Shown here piece after piece: positions 16,623 to 26,774 of a stretch of 64,000 bases of DNA. The DNA lies in the NCBI GenBank assembly GCA_025980465.1, contig JAICXJ010000010.1, positions 22,338 to 86,337 of the forward strand, written 5' to 3'. The position numbers and the translations under genes were made by a program. A model generated the notes under the pieces. That model was not told the origin of the DNA, made no database searches, and was given only the letters and a program-made list of their open reading frames with translations. The DNA is from Frankiales bacterium (GTDB lineage Bacteria; Actinomycetota; Actinomycetes; JAFAQI01). Numbering within the stretch: the stretch's first letter is position 1; each line of letters starts with the position of its first letter.

Positions 16623-18196
16623 CGCGTCGACGGCGGCTGGTCGCGGCCGGCCTGGTCGGGCTGACCGTGATCCTGGCTGCGCCCGTGGTGGCGGAGTCCG
16701 GCGCCGCACCGGCAACCCCGCCACCGGTAGGTGCCGGGACGCTGGTGAAAGAGTGTTACGACCTCATCGGCACGAGGCTGAATTCCACCCAGTACGCCGC
16801 TTGCCGGTCCCTCGAGGCGATTGCGAACTCGATCGCCGCGTTGTGCCGCACGCCGCTGCGCGATCTGCCGAGTTCGACCCTCGTCGACGACTGCTCGCTG
16901 ATCGACGGACGAGTGATCAGCGAGCAACAGATCGCGAAGTTCCGCCGGTCATGGGTGTTCCGTGCGCTGACGCTGCAACGTGAGCTCGCCTGGCGGGCGC
17001 CGTTGTATGAGCAGCAGATCGCCGGGACCCACAACACGTTCAATGCGTCGTCGTACGACCTGCCGCTGACCGGGAAGCCGCTGTATTACTTCCCGACCCT
17101 GACCAATCAGGACCCCAACCAGGTGTACTCGATCACCGACCAGCTGCGGATGGGGATCCGCGGCATCGAGATCGACCTGCATTGGGTGCCGAGCATCTAT
17201 GGGAACCTCTCTACCGGCGGGTACTGGGTCGACGTCTGCCACGGCCAGTCGACCCTGATCCCGGCCACCACGCTCACCGTGCACGTCGGTTGCACCATCG
17301 ACCGTTCGCTGCAGAACACCCTCAGGGAGATCCGGGCGTGGCTCGACGGCCATCCCCACCAGTTTCTGCTGATCTACCTCGAGAACCAGCTCGACGGAAA
17401 GCCGCAGGCTCACAATGTGGCCGCCTCGCTGCTCCAGCACGGTCTCGGGCGCCTGATCTACCGGCCACCGGCCGGGCTGAGGTCAGACCACTGCGCGCAG
17501 ATGCCGTACTCAACGAGCGAGGCGCAGATGGATCGCACCGGGGCGCGGGTGCTGCTGGTCGGCAACTGCGGGCCCGGAGCGTGGAACCACTGGGTGTTCA
17601 CCCGCGGCGCGGCGTGGAACGAAGGCGGTAACCCCTCGACGTACGGAAAGGCGGACTGTCTCGCCGACCGGACCGCTCGCGAGGCCCACACCACCTTCCG
17701 CCGCTGGTATGAGGAGAGCCCACTTCTCGAGGCGCTGATGCATGCCACTCAGACCCTCACCCCCAAGGCGACCCGCCGGATGGTGCAGTGCGGCGTGAAC
17801 CTCACCGGCTGGGATCAGCTCACTCCGGCCGACGGGCGGCTGAAGGCGTTCGTGTGGAGCTGGGCCCGTCACTCACATCGGTCGTCCGGAAGCTGCGCGT
17901 TCCAGGGTCGAGACGGCCGCTTTCGCGCCGGCCCGTGCGACCGCCCGCGGCACTTCGCGTGCGTCGATGCCCACGATGACTGGCACGTGACCGCGGGCAG
18001 CGGTGCAGCAGACGTTGGTCAGAGTCTGTGTACTGAGCAGTTCCCGGGAAGCCAGTTCGGTGTGCCGCCCAATGGCTACCGCAACTGGCAGTTACGTCAG
18101 GCTCGAGCCCGACCGACCGAGACGGTCTGGCTGAACTACCGCAAGGTCCGTGGCCGCTGGCGGCCGGACCCGAGCCAGCGCGGTCAGCGAGAGTAA
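16619..18196 (+). CDS. Secreted PI-PLC-like phosphodiesterase
   Basis: A 525-residue exported protein. The N-terminus has a signal peptide (RRRRLVAAGLVGLTVILAAP, then VVAES). The catalytic TIM-barrel region resembles the X domain of phosphatidylinositol-specific phospholipase C: the two general acid/base histidines are in IAGTHNTFNASSYDLP (about residue 138) and VCHGQST (about residue 204), with the acidic pair in GIRGIEIDLHW. Eukaryotic-type calcium ligands are not obvious. Many cysteines suggest disulfides; the C-terminal part (FQGRDGRFRAGPCDRPRHFA) has a ricin-lectin-like look. It could cleave inositol- or glycerophospho-lipids outside the cell. Start ATG 16619 is coupled to a short upstream ORF. 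Confidence 0.78.
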   Translation: MTRRRRLVAAGLVGLTVILAAPVVAESGAAPATPPPVGAGTLVKECYDLIGTRLNSTQYAACRSLEAIANSIAALCRTPLRDLPSSTLVDDCSLIDGRVISEQQIAKFRRSWVFRALTLQRELAWRAPLYEQQIAGTHNTFNASSYDLPLTGKPLYYFPTLTNQDPNQVYSITDQLRMGIRGIEIDLHWVPSIYGNLSTGGYWVDVCHGQSTLIPATTLTVHVGCTIDRSLQNTLREIRAWLDGHPHQFLLIYLENQLDGKPQAHNVAASLLQHGLGRLIYRPPAGLRSDHCAQMPYSTSEAQMDRTGARVLLVGNCGPGAWNHWVFTRGAAWNEGGNPSTYGKADCLADRTAREAHTTFRRWYEESPLLEALMHATQTLTPKATRRMVQCGVNLTGWDQLTPADGRLKAFVWSWARHSHRSSGSCAFQGRDGRFRAGPCDRPRHFACVDAHDDWHVTAGSGAADVGQSLCTEQFPGSQFGVPPNGYRNWQLRQARARPTETVWLNYRKVRGRWRPDPSQRGQRE

Positions 18197-18202
18197 TAAA
18201 GT
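18197..18202 (+). promoter_or_regulatory. -10 box (TAAAGT) of a leaderless LLM oxidoreductase gene
   Basis: TAAAGT directly follows the stop codon of the phospholipase-like gene and ends 6 nt before GTG 18209, so the downstream pair has its own promoter despite the 12-nt gap. Confidence 0.45.
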
Positions 18203-18208
18203 CGCCGG

Positions 18209-19174
18209 GTGAGGAATCGCTACGGCATCACCTTCCCGTTTGACGGCCTTTCCCTCCTCGACCAGCGTCCGGTTGTCGAATCGCTGCCCGACCTCGGCTA
18301 CACCGACCTGTGGTCGGCAGAGTCGAACGGCCGTGACGGGCTGACCCCGCTGGCCCTCGCCAGCGTCTGGGCGCCTGCGCTTCGACTCGGCGTCGCCATC
18401 CTTCCCGTGTACACCCGCGGGCCGGCGACCCTGGCGATGTCAGCGGCAACGATGGCCGAGGCGGCGCCGGGGCGTTTCGTCCTCGGCATCGGGACGTCCT
18501 CGAACGTGATCGTCGAGCGGTGGAACAGCACCCCGTTCGAGGCGCCGTACCAACGGGTGCGCGACACGTTGCGGTTCCTGAAGGCCTCGATGGGCGGCGA
18601 GAAGGTCACCGAGAGCTACCAGACGTTCGCGATCAACGGCTTCCGGATGGGCTTCATCCCGCCGCAGCCGCCGACGATCCTGGTGGCGGCACTTCGCGAA
18701 GGGATGCTGCGGCTCGCCGGGCGGGAGGCCGACGGAGCGATCACCAACTGGTTGTCACCAGCGGACGTGCCCACGGTCGCGAAGCATCTGGCCGAGGGCG
18801 GCCCGGACAAGGAGCTCGCAGCGCGCATCTTCGTGGCGCCGACCGCTGATGCCGAGACCGCTCGCGCCGTGGGTCGCTTCGCGATAGCGGCGTACCTGAC
18901 CGTGCCGGTGTATCGCGCCTTCCATGAGTGGCTCGGCCGCAAGGAGCTCATGCAGCCGATGCAGGACGCCTGGGTCGCCGGGGACCGCAAAGCGGCGCTC
19001 GCTGCGATCCCCGATGAGCTCGTCGACGACCTCGTGGTGCACGGTGACCCGGCCGCTTGCCGGGACCGGATCCAGGAGTACGTCGCGGCCGGTATCACGA
19101 CCCCGGTCCTCGCCGTACTTCCGGTCGGTGCCGATCCTGCCACTGCAGCCCGCGATCTGGCGCCCGTCGCGTGA
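18209..19174 (+). CDS. LLM-class (luciferase-like) flavin/F420 oxidoreductase
   Basis: A 321-residue TIM-barrel protein of the bacterial luciferase-like family, here of the F420-dependent subgroup common in actinobacteria. Segments: LGYTDLWSAESNGRDGLTPL, LRLGVAILPVYTRGPATLAM, APGRFVLGIGTSSNVIVERW and ILVAALREGMLRLAGREADG. The substrate is unknown; close relatives act on lipids, quinones or xenobiotics. The start is GTG, leaderless by the -10 spacing. Its stop overlaps the start of the crotonase gene (GTGA), so the two proteins are made together, probably in one lipid or xenobiotic pathway. Confidence 0.87.
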   Translation: MRNRYGITFPFDGLSLLDQRPVVESLPDLGYTDLWSAESNGRDGLTPLALASVWAPALRLGVAILPVYTRGPATLAMSAATMAEAAPGRFVLGIGTSSNVIVERWNSTPFEAPYQRVRDTLRFLKASMGGEKVTESYQTFAINGFRMGFIPPQPPTILVAALREGMLRLAGREADGAITNWLSPADVPTVAKHLAEGGPDKELAARIFVAPTADAETARAVGRFAIAAYLTVPVYRAFHEWLGRKELMQPMQDAWVAGDRKAALAAIPDELVDDLVVHGDPAACRDRIQEYVAAGITTPVLAVLPVGADPATAARDLAPVA

Positions 19175-19965
19175 GCGAGACGACAGTGACCGCCGACGTC
19201 GTTGACTACCAGGTGGACGACGGGATCGCGATCATCACTCTCAACCGGCCCGCGGCGCTCAACGCGTGGACGTTCGACATGGGGCAGCAGTATCTACGTC
19301 GCCTCGATGAGGCGGCCGGCGATCCCGCGGTCAAGGTGATCATCCTGACCGGCGCCGGGCGCGGATTCTGCGCCGGTGCCGACATGGGGATGCTCAAGCA
19401 GCTGATCGGCGGCCAGCATCCACCTGCGGACGGTGTCCGGGACGACTATGCGACCGAGCCGGCGGTGCCCAAGCCGGTGATCGCGGCGATCAACGGACCG
19501 TGTGTCGGCCTCGGTCTGGCGCGAGCCCTGTATTGCGACCTTCGCTTCCTCACGCGCGGAACGTCGCTGTCGACCGCGTTCGCTCGGCGTGGCCTGCCGG
19601 CTGAGGACGGGTTGGCGTGGCTGATCCCGAGAATCGTCGGATGGGCGCGCGGGCTTGATCTGCTGCTGTCCGCTCGCACTGTGACCGACGAGGAGGCGCT
19701 TGCGCTCGGCCTGGTCAACCAGGTCGTGGACGACGCCCTCGAGGCGGCGATCGGCTACGCCCGCGAGATGGTCCGCTGCTGCTCGCCGGCCTCGCTTCGG
19801 GAGATCAAGCAGCAGGTCTGGGGTGGCTCGTCGGACACGCTTCCGGAGGCGAACAGCCGCGCCGACGAGCTGCTGATGGCCGCGTTCACCCGCCCGGACC
19901 TCGCAGAGAGCGTCGCCGCATTCCTCGAAAAGCGCGACCCGAACTTCCCGCCGCTGGCGACCTAG
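19171..19965 (+). CDS. Enoyl-CoA hydratase/isomerase (crotonase) family protein
   Basis: A 264-residue crotonase. The oxyanion-hole and CoA-binding motifs are clear: LNRPAALNAW, TGAGRGFCAGADMGML and INGPCVGLGLARALYCDLRF. A glutamate sits at the catalytic position in FARRGLPAEDGLAW, so hydratase activity is possible. GTG 19171 overlaps the LLM stop by 4 nt and begins the homologous region; longer in-frame openings run through the upstream gene. The gene converges on the phosphotriesterase-like gene with 2 nt between stops. Confidence 0.9.
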   Translation: MSETTVTADVVDYQVDDGIAIITLNRPAALNAWTFDMGQQYLRRLDEAAGDPAVKVIILTGAGRGFCAGADMGMLKQLIGGQHPPADGVRDDYATEPAVPKPVIAAINGPCVGLGLARALYCDLRFLTRGTSLSTAFARRGLPAEDGLAWLIPRIVGWARGLDLLLSARTVTDEEALALGLVNQVVDDALEAAIGYAREMVRCCSPASLREIKQQVWGGSSDTLPEANSRADELLMAAFTRPDLAESVAAFLEKRDPNFPPLAT

Positions 19966-19967
19966 CC

Positions 19968-20927
19968 CTAGCCCTCGATCCAGCGTTTCGGGTTGGCGAG
20001 GAGCATCGTGTCGATCTGCTCCTCGGTCACACCGCGGTTACGGAACTCCGGCAGCACGTCGTTGGAGATGTGCAGGTAGTTCCAGTTCGGCGTCATGGCG
20101 AGCATCGACTGCTCCACCCAGTCCAGATAGCACGAGGCGTCGTGCGCCAGCCCGATCTGGGCGAGATAGCCGCGTTCGATCAGCTTGACGACGGTGTCGA
20201 CGCGGGTCTCGAACGGCGCGTAGACGTCGACGCCGAACCGGTCCATGCCGAGGAAGTAACCGAGATCGGCCAACTCGCTGAGGTGATCGACATCGCCGGT
20301 GTCGCCGCTGTGGGCGAGACAGACCTTCGTCGGGTCGACGCCCATTCCGGCGAGGACCTTATGCACCTCGAGTCCACGTTTTGTGCCGGGGTGGGTGTGC
20401 ACCATCACCGGCGCGCCGGTCTCGAGGTGCGCTTTCGCGACCGCCCGAAGGATCCGTTCGACGTCGTTGGTCATGCCTTCTTCGTCGATCGCACACTTCA
20501 GGAACGCTGCTCTGATGCCGGTGTCGGCAATGCCCTGGGTGATGTCGCGGATGAACATGTCCGCCATCGGGTCGGGCAGGTCCATGCCGAGAATCGGGCC
20601 GCGTAGCCGGAAGAACTTCGGCACCGAGTCGTAGGTGTAGACACCTGTCGCCACCACGATGTTGATCTCGGTCTGCTGGGCGATCTCGACGATGCGCGGG
20701 ATGTACCGACCAAGCCCGATCACCGTCGGATCGAAGATGGTGTCGATCCCGGCCGCCTTCAGCGCGCTGAGCTTGTCGATCGCATCCCTGACCCGGGTCT
20801 GCTCATCCCACTCCTCTGGGTAGTTCTGCAGGACCTCCGGGGAGATGACGAAAACGTGCTCGTGGATCAGTGTTCGGCCGAGGGCACCTGAGTCGATGGT
20901 GCCCCCGGCCGTGGGGATTTCAGCCAA
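19968..20927 (-). CDS. Phosphotriesterase-family metal-dependent hydrolase
   Basis: A 319-residue amidohydrolase-fold enzyme. Metal ligands of the family are visible: HEHVF (near residue 22), the bridging Lys in FLKCAID, His in MVHTHPG and LAHSGD, and Asp in LAHDAS. Members are lactonases, N-acyl-homoserine-lactone lactonases or promiscuous phosphotriesterases; the loops do not let me choose. TTG 20927 is the only near start and has no strong ribosome site. It follows satP by 3 nt, so acs, satP and this gene probably form an operon on acetate or small-acid use; the hydrolase may release an acid substrate (inference). Confidence 0.85.
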   Translation of the reverse strand: MAEIPTAGGTIDSGALGRTLIHEHVFVISPEVLQNYPEEWDEQTRVRDAIDKLSALKAAGIDTIFDPTVIGLGRYIPRIVEIAQQTEINIVVATGVYTYDSVPKFFRLRGPILGMDLPDPMADMFIRDITQGIADTGIRAAFLKCAIDEEGMTNDVERILRAVAKAHLETGAPVMVHTHPGTKRGLEVHKVLAGMGVDPTKVCLAHSGDTGDVDHLSELADLGYFLGMDRFGVDVYAPFETRVDTVVKLIERGYLAQIGLAHDASCYLDWVEQSMLAMTPNWNYLHISNDVLPEFRNRGVTEEQIDTMLLANPKRWIEG

Positions 20928-20930
20928 GTG

Positions 20931-21548
20931 TCATCTCGCTAATGGGATCACCGGGAGGACCGTCCTCCTGAACGTGGAGTTTGTCACTCCGGCGAACGAT
21001 GCGTACCAAGCGGCTGCCGCGGTCGCGACGCCCACCCAGCCGCCGGCGTGGATGATGTGCGGCTTGACCTGGAACGAGCCGATCGTCAGAAGCACGTAGG
21101 TGATCGTCAGCAGCAGGAAGACCAGGAAGACCGCACCGCTGACCCGCAGCGACGCGATCATCATGTAGAAGGTGAAGATCCCCCATGCGAGGAAGAACGT
21201 CCCCATCAGCGACGCGAACGTCGGGTCGGCCGGGTTGACGTGACCGACCTGGACGATGAAGAACACCGCGATCCAGAAGCCCCCGTAAGAGGAGAACGCG
21301 GTGGCGCCGAACGTGTTGTTGCGCTTGAACTCCCACATCCCGGCGAGGAGTTGGACGGTGCCGCCGTAGGCGATCGCGCTGTACACCGCGGCGCCGGCGG
21401 CCGTGGGGTAGACGTTGGCATTGGCGAGGCTGAGGATGAACGTGGTCAAGGCGAACGCCGCCAGACCGAGTGGAGCGGGATCCGCGATCGTCGGATCCGG
21501 TAGGACGGGCGGCTCAGAGATGGGCTTGCCCGCAGTCGACTCTGACAT
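20931..21548 (-). CDS. satP: Acetate/succinate transporter (SatP/GPR1/FUN34/YaaH family)
   Basis: A 205-residue membrane protein with six predicted helices. The family signature is present as ADPAPLGLAAFALTTF (NPAPLGL motif with D for N), and the second conserved block as FKRNNTFGATAFSSYGGFW. It would move acetate (or succinate) with protons across the inner membrane. AAGAGGAG lies 6 nt before the ATG, overlapping the end of acs, which is only 3 nt away. This tight pairing with acetyl-CoA synthetase supports acetate uptake. Confidence 0.93.
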   Translation of the reverse strand: MSESTAGKPISEPPVLPDPTIADPAPLGLAAFALTTFILSLANANVYPTAAGAAVYSAIAYGGTVQLLAGMWEFKRNNTFGATAFSSYGGFWIAVFFIVQVGHVNPADPTFASLMGTFFLAWGIFTFYMMIASLRVSGAVFLVFLLLTITYVLLTIGSFQVKPHIIHAGGWVGVATAAAAWYASFAGVTNSTFRRTVLPVIPLAR

Positions 21549-21551
21549 CGA

Positions 21552-23522
<1,971 letters not shown>

Positions 23523-23664
23523 GGCATCGACCTTTCGACACATGGCACCAGGTACGCCGGTGTCAGATCGTTACACAGTGATGTTGCGCCGCGGGCTGCT
23601 GACCTAAACCCCACCGAGATGATCAAGCTGAGCGTGGGCCCATCGGTTGACCGGCGATGGACGG

Positions 23665-24327
23665 CTAGCCGCCGACCGCAGGATCCCAGCGGCGGCCATC
23701 GCGCAGTGCGGCGAAGCCACACCAGATGACGTCCATCACGTGCCGAGTCAGGATCTCGACCGAGGGTGGCTCGGTCACCCCTGGGCGGGTTGCCAGCCGC
23801 TCCGTCGCGCCCACGACGATCTGCGCGTAGAGCTGCGCTTCCGCCGGGATCGCCTGCTCACTGTGCTCGAGCAGGAGGGCAGCGATCATGTCGGCCTGCT
23901 GTCCCCGCACCCGCTCGAGCGCGGCGGCGGCCTCGGTGCCGGGCGCAACGCCTTCGCTGAGCAGCGAGTGCAGGCTGGTACGCCGCTCCTCGATGAAGCG
24001 GAAGTAGGCCGTCAGTCCTTCGGCGACTGCCTGTTCCGGGCTCGCGGCCGCGGCTACCGCACCCAGCACCGCCTCGCCGAGGATGGCTCCGGCGCGCATC
24101 ACGACCGCCGCCACCAGCCCGTCTTTCGAGCCGAAATGGTCGTACACGATCGGCTTCGTCACCCCGGCCTGTTCGGCGATGTCTTCCATGGAGGACGCCT
24201 GTACGCCTCGGTCAGCGAACACCATCTCGGCGACGTCGAGCAGCTGCCGGGCTCGCTCGTCGCGCGGCAGCCGGCGTCGTACCCGGTTGCCGGGGATGGC
24301 GGTGGCGGAGATCACAGAACGCGGCAC
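23665..24327 (-). CDS. TetR family transcriptional regulator
   Basis: A 220-residue repressor-type protein. After about 22 basic residues the HTH is canonical: LLDVAEMVFADRGVQASSME then DIAEQAGVTKPIVYDHFGSK. The C-terminal ligand domain is helical and has GTEAAAALERVRGQ and ATERLATRPGV. GTG 24327 follows TAAAGT at a 7-nt gap, so its mRNA may be leaderless. It is divergent from the monooxygenase operon, and a 17-bp inverted repeat lies between them over its own promoter, the usual layout for a local autoregulated repressor. The inducer is probably a lipid or other operon substrate (inference). Confidence 0.9.
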   Translation of the reverse strand: MPRSVISATAIPGNRVRRRLPRDERARQLLDVAEMVFADRGVQASSMEDIAEQAGVTKPIVYDHFGSKDGLVAAVVMRAGAILGEAVLGAVAAAASPEQAVAEGLTAYFRFIEERRTSLHSLLSEGVAPGTEAAAALERVRGQQADMIAALLLEHSEQAIPAEAQLYAQIVVGATERLATRPGVTEPPSVEILTRHVMDVIWCGFAALRDGRRWDPAVGG

Positions 24328-24334
24328 GGGAAGT

Positions 24335-24340
24335 ACTTTA
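24335..24340 (-). promoter_or_regulatory. -10 box (TAAAGT) of the TetR gene
   Basis: TAAAGT on the minus strand ends 7 nt before the GTG start at 24327, and it lies next to the palindrome at 24343-24359. Confidence 0.4.
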
Positions 24341-24342
24341 CA

Positions 24343-24359
24343 CCAGGTAGGTTACTTGG
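24343..24359. promoter_or_regulatory. Candidate TetR operator
   Basis: CCAGGTAGGTTACTTGG is an inverted repeat of 7-nt arms with one mismatch pair (CCAgGTA / TACtTGG) around GGT. It lies in the 75-nt gap between the divergent TetR and monooxygenase genes. TAGGTTA recurs at 24362, with a related TACTTTA at 24334, at a 14-bp period. Confidence 0.55.
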
Positions 24360-24402
24360 AGTAGGTTATGCCCCGACGCACGCCATCGAGGTGAGGACGA
24401 AC

Positions 24403-25920
24403 GTGACCACTGCCCTTCCGGAGCACATCGAGACAGTCATCGTCGGCAGCGGCTTCGCCGGTCTGTGCACCGCCATCAAGCTTGACGAGGCGGGCCGGCA
24501 CGACTACCTCGTCGTCGAGCGCGACAGCGAGGTCGGCGGCACCTGGCACGCGAACAGCTATCCGGACTGCGCCTGCGACGTGCCGAGCCACCTCTACTCC
24601 TTCTCGTTTGCGCCCAACCCGGACTGGCGTCATGCCTTCTCCCGTCAGCCGCAGATCCTCGACTACCTCCGGCGGGTCGCCCGCGACCACGGTCTGACTC
24701 CGAAGATTCGGCTCAACACGGCGATGACCGGTGCCGCTTGGGACGAGATCGAACGCCGTTGGGTGATCGAGACCTCGGCCGGGACGATGACCGCCGACCG
24801 GCTGGTGCTCGCCACCGGCGGGCTGTCGGAGCCGAGCGTGCCGGACCTGCCGGGACTGGCGAGGTTCACCGGTACGACGTTCCACTCCGCGACGTGGGAC
24901 CACGACCACGATCTCGCGGGGGAGCGGGTCGCGGTGATCGGGACCGGTGCCTCGGCGATCCAGTTCGTCCCGCACGTGCAGCGCCATGCCGGCCGGCTGT
25001 CGGTCTTCCAGCGCACCGCGCCCTGGGTGCTGCCGCGCCGCGACCGGGAGTACCGAGCGATCGAGCGTCGGCTCAATCGGCTGGTGCCGGGCCTGCAGCG
25101 GGCGATCCGTGCCCGCATGTACGCGCTGCGCGAGATGTGGCTGATCGGCTTCGTGGTCTCACCGTCGCTGCTGAAGCTCGGCGAGCGGGTGGCGCTTCGG
25201 CACCTGGCGAAGCAGGTGCCCGATCCGCAGCTGCGGGCGAAGCTCACCCCGAACTTCCGCCTCGGTTGTAAGCGGGTGCTGCTGAGCAACGATTACTACC
25301 CGGCGCTCAGCCAGCCGAATGTCGAGGTCGTGACCGATCGGCTCGTCGAGGTGCGGTCGCGGGCGATCGTCACGGAGAGTGCCGACGGGACCCGCAGCGA
25401 GCATCCAGTGGACACGATCATCTTCGGCACCGGGTTCCACGTCACCGATCCGCCGTCGGCGAGCCGCGTCCGCGGCCGGGACGGCCGCACCCTTGCCGAG
25501 CACTGGGCGGAGGGCGGTATGTCGGCGCTTCATGGCATGGCGATCGCCGGTTTTCCGAACCTGTTCATGCTGGTCGGCCCGAACACCGGCCTCGGCCACA
25601 ACTCGATCGTGCTGATGATTGAAGCCCAGGTCCGGTACCTCCTCGACCTGCTCAGCCAGCTGGACGCCAACGGGCTGGCTGCTGCCGAGCCGACCGTGGC
25701 GGCGCAGACGGGCTACAACGACCGGCTGCAGCGAAAGCTGGAGCGCACCGTCTGGAACGCCGGTGGCTGCCAGAGCTGGTACCTGGATGCGAACGGCCGC
25801 AACACCACCCTCTGGCCGACCTTCACCTTCGAGTTCATGAGGCAGCTACGGCATGCTGATCTTGCGGACTACGAGGTGCAGCCGGCAACTACGACCCCGC
25901 GCGAGAGGATTCCGGCATGA
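24403..25920 (+). CDS. FAD-dependent Baeyer-Villiger-type monooxygenase
   Basis: A 505-residue class B flavoprotein monooxygenase. The FAD site is VIVGSGFAGLCTAIKLDEAG (GxGxxG), the Baeyer-Villiger fingerprint is FTGTTFHSATWDHD, the NADPH site is VAVIGTGASAIQFVPHV, and TIIFGTGFHVTD is the ATG-like motif. It would insert oxygen into ketones or oxidise sulfur/nitrogen, as do MymA and EthA of mycobacteria. GTG 24403 is preferred since GAGGTGAGG sits 6 nt upstream; GTG 24391 is the in-frame alternative. Its stop overlaps the SDR start (ATGA). A paralog lies at 48824-50287. Confidence 0.9.
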   Translation: MTTALPEHIETVIVGSGFAGLCTAIKLDEAGRHDYLVVERDSEVGGTWHANSYPDCACDVPSHLYSFSFAPNPDWRHAFSRQPQILDYLRRVARDHGLTPKIRLNTAMTGAAWDEIERRWVIETSAGTMTADRLVLATGGLSEPSVPDLPGLARFTGTTFHSATWDHDHDLAGERVAVIGTGASAIQFVPHVQRHAGRLSVFQRTAPWVLPRRDREYRAIERRLNRLVPGLQRAIRARMYALREMWLIGFVVSPSLLKLGERVALRHLAKQVPDPQLRAKLTPNFRLGCKRVLLSNDYYPALSQPNVEVVTDRLVEVRSRAIVTESADGTRSEHPVDTIIFGTGFHVTDPPSASRVRGRDGRTLAEHWAEGGMSALHGMAIAGFPNLFMLVGPNTGLGHNSIVLMIEAQVRYLLDLLSQLDANGLAAAEPTVAAQTGYNDRLQRKLERTVWNAGGCQSWYLDANGRNTTLWPTFTFEFMRQLRHADLADYEVQPATTTPRERIPA

Positions 25921-26774
25921 GCAGGAGATACCCCGCGGCAGGCAAGCGGATCCTCATCACTGGCGCGGCTAGGGGGATCGGCGCTGCCACGGCGGCCGAG
26001 CTGGCCCGCCGAGGCGCACGGCTGTCCCTCGTCGGGCTGGAGCCCGACCTGCTCGAGCGCAACGTGAAGGAGCTCGGCGACGGGCACATGTGGGCGGAGG
26101 CGGACGTGACCAACCAGGCCGCGCTCGACGCGGCCGTCGTCGCCACCAAGGAGCGGTTCGGTGGCATCGACGTCGTCATGGCGAACGCCGGCATAGCGAA
26201 CTTCGGCACGGTGCGCACCGCAGATCCCGAGGACTTCGCCCGCACCGTCTCGGTCAACCTGACCGGCGTGTACCGCACGATCGCAGCCGCCGTACCACAT
26301 CTGGTGGACAGTCGTGGGTACGTCCTCATCGTGGCCTCGCTCGCGTCGTTCGTGCCGATGCCGGGGGCTGCGGCGTACGCCGCCAGCAAGGCGGGCGTCG
26401 ATTCACTTGCCGCCAGCTTGCGGATGGAGCTGTCGCAGTTCGGCGTCGACGTCGCAAGCGTGCACCCGTCGTGGATCGACACCGACTTGGTGCGTGGCGG
26501 CGAGGAAGCCCTGCCGACGTTCGCCAAGATGCGCACCGAGTTACCGCCGCCGGCAAACAAGACCACCACCGTTGAGGAATGTGCCCGCGCCATGGCTGAT
26601 GCCATCGAACGGCGGGCGCTGCGAGTCTTCGTCCCAAGTAGCGGCCGGGTCGTCTCGCTCATCCGGCCGCTTTCCATGGCGGCGCCGCTGGCCCGCATGG
26701 CGCGCGGTCGACTCGCGGAGAATCTGACCCAGCTCGACAAGGAGAACCAAGCCCGGGGCGCCACGTGGCGTTGA
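25917..26774 (+). CDS. Short-chain dehydrogenase/reductase
   Basis: A 285-residue classical SDR. Motifs: ILITGAARGIGAATAAELAR (TGxxxGxG), VMANAGIA (NAG), catalytic Ser in IVASLASF and YxxxK in AAYAASKAGVDSL. A helical C-terminal extension of about 60 residues (RVVSLIRPLSMAAPLARMAR) could touch the membrane, as in SadH-like lipid dehydrogenases. Its start overlaps the monooxygenase stop and its stop overlaps the WS/DGAT start, so it belongs to a translationally coupled lipid operon. Confidence 0.92.
   Translation: MSRRYPAAGKRILITGAARGIGAATAAELARRGARLSLVGLEPDLLERNVKELGDGHMWAEADVTNQAALDAAVVATKERFGGIDVVMANAGIANFGTVRTADPEDFARTVSVNLTGVYRTIAAAVPHLVDSRGYVLIVASLASFVPMPGAAAYAASKAGVDSLAASLRMELSQFGVDVASVHPSWIDTDLVRGGEEALPTFAKMRTELPPPANKTTTVEECARAMADAIERRALRVFVPSSGRVVSLIRPLSMAAPLARMARGRLAENLTQLDKENQARGATWR

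Noticed and set aside
19968..20927. Specific quorum-quenching lactonase
   Set aside because: The phosphotriesterase fold and metal ligands are clear, but nothing in the sequence separates AHL lactonases from other members.
23647..24390. Long plus-strand extension upstream of the monooxygenase
   Set aside because: It runs antisense through the TetR gene. Homology and the GAGGTGAGG ribosome site place the start at 24403.
24368..24394. Eight-codon frame ATG...TGA overlapping GTG 24391
   Set aside because: The monooxygenase has a better start at 24403 with its own ribosome site, and the -10-like TAGGTT touches the ATG directly, which leaves no room for a leaderless start there.
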